This document shows, piece by piece, positions 6,646-7,333 of a DNA stretch of 7,333 nt. The notes beneath the pieces are model-generated. The model saw nothing but the letters and a program-made list of their open reading frames with translations, was not told where the DNA came from and did not search any database. Positions within the stretch are counted from its first letter, which is position 1. Each line of letters starts with the position of its first letter. The stretch is from an uncultured Eubacteriales bacterium (GTDB lineage Bacteria > Bacillota > Clostridia > Oscillospirales > Oscillospiraceae), in the NCBI GenBank assembly GCA_900554625.1, contig USHP01000092.1, positions 1 to 7,333 on the forward strand, written 5' to 3'. Made by a program: the position numbers and the translations under genes.

Positions 6646-6672
6646 AAAAAAGGCGCTGTCAAAACAGACGCC
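6646..6672 (-). terminator. Intrinsic terminator just inside a promoter
   Basis: On minus GGCGTCTGT (6672-6664) pairs with ACAGCGCC (6659-6652) with one bulged base and a 4-nt loop, followed at once by six Ts (6651-6646). It lies about 5 nt downstream of the start predicted for the promoter at 6684-6712. It would also stop any readthrough from the right. Confidence 0.7.
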
Positions 6673-6683
6673 CTAACAGATTT

Positions 6684-6712
6684 ATCATATCATAACCAAT
6701 TTGCTCCGTCAA
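6684..6712 (-). promoter_or_regulatory. Second strong minus-strand promoter upstream of the LRR gene
   Basis: On minus: TTGACG (6712-6707), 17 nt, TATGAT (6689-6684), with an extended -10 TGA directly before it. The predicted start is near 6677. The transcript meets the terminator at 6646-6672 at once, predicting an RNA of about 30 nt unless termination is bypassed. Confidence 0.7.
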
Positions 6713-6787
6713 TCCTTATCTGAAGAAAATCCGCTTTTTCTGCCATTTGCACGGGAAACAGGAAACTTATTTATCCACTATTCCATA

Positions 6788-6816
6788 TTGCAAACTCCAA
6801 AATCATCGGTTATGAT
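6788..6816 (+). promoter_or_regulatory. Plus-strand sigma-A promoter
   Basis: TTGCAA (6788-6793), 17 nt, TATGAT (6811-6816). The predicted start is near 6823, just ahead of AGAGGTG (6827-6833) and the ATG at 6840. It drives the broken frame or small RNA at 6823-7081. Confidence 0.7.
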
Positions 6817-6839
6817 ATAGGCACAAAGAGGTGATACCA

Positions 6840-7009
6840 ATGTTCTAGTACACCCCAGATTCCCATGAAAAACGGAATCGAAAGACCTGCTTTCCCCCTC
6901 TTCCGATGATATAAATTTCTAGGAAACGATAATACAGGAATTGAGACGGAAGCAATTCGGATTCGATGAAAGCAGTGTCTACTTCGTAGAAAGCGAGGTT
7001 ACCCAATGA
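6840..7009 (+). pseudogene. Decayed small reading frame (or transcript of a small RNA)
   Basis: A Shine-Dalgarno AGAGGTG sits 6 nt before ATG 6840, but the frame reads Met-Phe-TAG. The same frame then continues as YTPDSHEK to about 6872. A one-base shift near the A-run at 6868-6872 leads into a second frame (TESKDLLSPSSDDINF, a TAG at 6920-6922, then 28 codons ending FVESEVTQ and TGA at 7007-7009). Joined, this would be a protein of about 57 residues with two amber stops and one frameshift. I do not recognise the product. Local GC is near 37-38% against well over 50% in the genes around it. Because promoter and terminal hairpin survive, a regulatory RNA is an equal alternative. Confidence 0.4.
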
Positions 7010-7028
7010 TTGACCCCATCCACTGTGC

Positions 7029-7081
7029 GAAATAACCCCCGACAGTTACCTGGTACTGAGGAACTGATCGGGGGTTATTTC
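7029..7081. terminator. Long hairpin ending the plus-strand unit
   Basis: Perfect 14-bp outer stem (GAAATAACCCCCGA at 7029-7042 with 7068-7081). After one bulged A it continues as CAGTT (7043-7047) with AACTG (7062-7066), leaving a 14-nt loop. The terminal TTATTT supplies a modest U-run in either direction. It follows the broken frame's last stop by 19 nt. Confidence 0.6.
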
Positions 7082-7124
7082 ATGCTGTTTTTCCTGGCAG
7101 AGGGGGATTTCATAAACCATAAAA

Positions 7125-7155
7125 CAGGCCAGACATCTGCAGGATGTCTGGCCTG
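7125..7155 (-). terminator. Intrinsic terminator of the InlB-repeat gene
   Basis: Perfect 13-bp stem (CAGGCCAGACATC at 7125-7137 with 7143-7155), 5-nt loop, followed on minus by TTTTATG. It begins 5 nt after the stop codon of the gene at the right edge. Confidence 0.88.
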
Positions 7156-7160
7156 AATAG

Positions 7161-7333
7161 TTATTCCTGAGGAACCCAGGCAGCGTAGAGCGTCATGCTC
7201 CGACTGACCTGATTGGTTTCCATATCCCAGGGGTAGATGCAGTTTTCATCGCTGTACCATCCGGCAAACTCGTAGTCTTCCCGGGAAGGAGGCTCCGGCT
7301 CTGCCACCAGGTCACCATACATCAGTTCCTGGG
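7161..7333 (-). CDS. C-terminus of a protein with an InlB B-repeat (Flg_new / Listeria-Bacteroides repeat), partial
   Basis: The last 56 codons before TAA (7163-7161) are open to the right edge; the start lies outside. The sequence matches the InlB B-repeat consensus: a YGDLVAEPEPPSRE segment (residues 5-18 of the visible part), then YEFAGWYSDENC (20-31), PWDM (34-37), and the terminal MTLYAAW (46-52) four residues before the stop. This repeat is found in secreted or surface proteins of Gram-positive bacteria, usually in tandem copies alongside LRRs, so the full protein is probably extracellular. Nothing can be said of its N-terminus, anchoring or copy number. No sorting signal follows the repeat, so any anchor must be elsewhere. 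Confidence 0.85.
   Translation of the reverse strand, partial: QELMYGDLVAEPEPPSREDYEFAGWYSDENCIYPWDMETNQVSRSMTLYAAWVPQE

Larger units (their letters stand above)
6529..7160. other. 632-bp gene-poor, AT-rich interval
   Basis: No intact protein gene of useful length is seen on either strand. Contents, left to right: LRR leader and promoter (6529-6618), overlapping hairpins (6636-6672), a second minus promoter (6684-6712), a featureless stretch (6713-6787), a plus promoter (6788-6816), the broken plus frame (6840-7009), its hairpin (7029-7081), and the terminator of the right-edge gene (7125-7155). The 11-mer GGTTATGATAT occurs on plus at 6808-6818 and on minus at 6697-6687, overlapping the -10 of both divergent promoters. 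Confidence 0.7.

Noticed and set aside
6840..6922. Amber recoding (pyrrolysine or suppressed TAG) because both stops in the broken frame are TTC-TAG
   Set aside because: A frameshift is also required to join the frames, so decay is simpler; no other gene in the window shows internal TAG.
7029..7081. Transposon terminal inverted repeat or miniature element
   Set aside because: The 14-bp arms are only 25 nt apart, with no target duplication or second copy in the window; a terminator hairpin fits better.
1..7333. CRISPR array, tRNA, rRNA, integrase or insertion sequence
   Set aside because: No periodic spaced repeats, cloverleaf, rRNA-like stretch, or transposase or recombinase motifs were seen on either strand.

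Overview
The window reads as a chromosomal segment of an anaerobic, low-to-mid-GC Gram-positive bacterium, most likely a gut Clostridia of the Oscillospiraceae/Ruminococcaceae type. This rests on four things: an [FeFe] hydrogenase with a many-cysteine ferredoxin N-terminus, strong GGAGG ribosome binding sites, protein families typical of that group (DacF-like carboxypeptidase, YitT family, 11-helix NSS transporter, LRR and InlB B-repeat surface proteins), and no outer-membrane genes. Genus is not claimed.

Layout. At the left edge (1-706, minus) is the N-terminal 235 residues of a secreted D-alanyl-D-alanine carboxypeptidase. It diverges from a monomeric [FeFe] hydrogenase (906-2411, plus) across a roughly 200 bp gap with candidate regulatory sites. 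The hydrogenase converges on an NSS-family sodium:solute symporter (2499-3863, minus), and two back-to-back hairpin terminators separate them. Upstream of the symporter is a perfect-consensus sigma-A promoter (TTGACA-N17-TATAAT) whose -10 lies inside an inverted repeat, so this gene is probably repressed by an unidentified regulator. Then come a YitT-family membrane protein (4011-4892, minus) and a membrane-anchored LRR protein (4978-6528, minus, TTG start) built of about five diverged ~65-residue modules plus InlB-like LRRs. At the right edge (7161-7333, minus) is the C-terminus of a protein ending in an InlB B-repeat (Flg_new).

The 630 bp without an intact gene between the LRR gene and the InlB-repeat gene is AT-richer than its surroundings and dense in signals. 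It holds the LRR promoter, a second strong minus-strand promoter that runs into an intrinsic terminator after only about 30 nt, and a plus-strand unit with promoter, ribosome binding site, ATG, a broken small reading frame and a terminal hairpin. That unit is either a decayed small gene or a small RNA. This interval is the most unusual part of the window.

The genes do not form one pathway. They are envelope functions (carboxypeptidase, LRR and InlB-repeat proteins), membrane transport (NSS, YitT) and redox metabolism (hydrogenase), mostly as single-gene transcription units with their own promoters or terminators. No complete mobile element, CRISPR array, tRNA or rRNA was seen.
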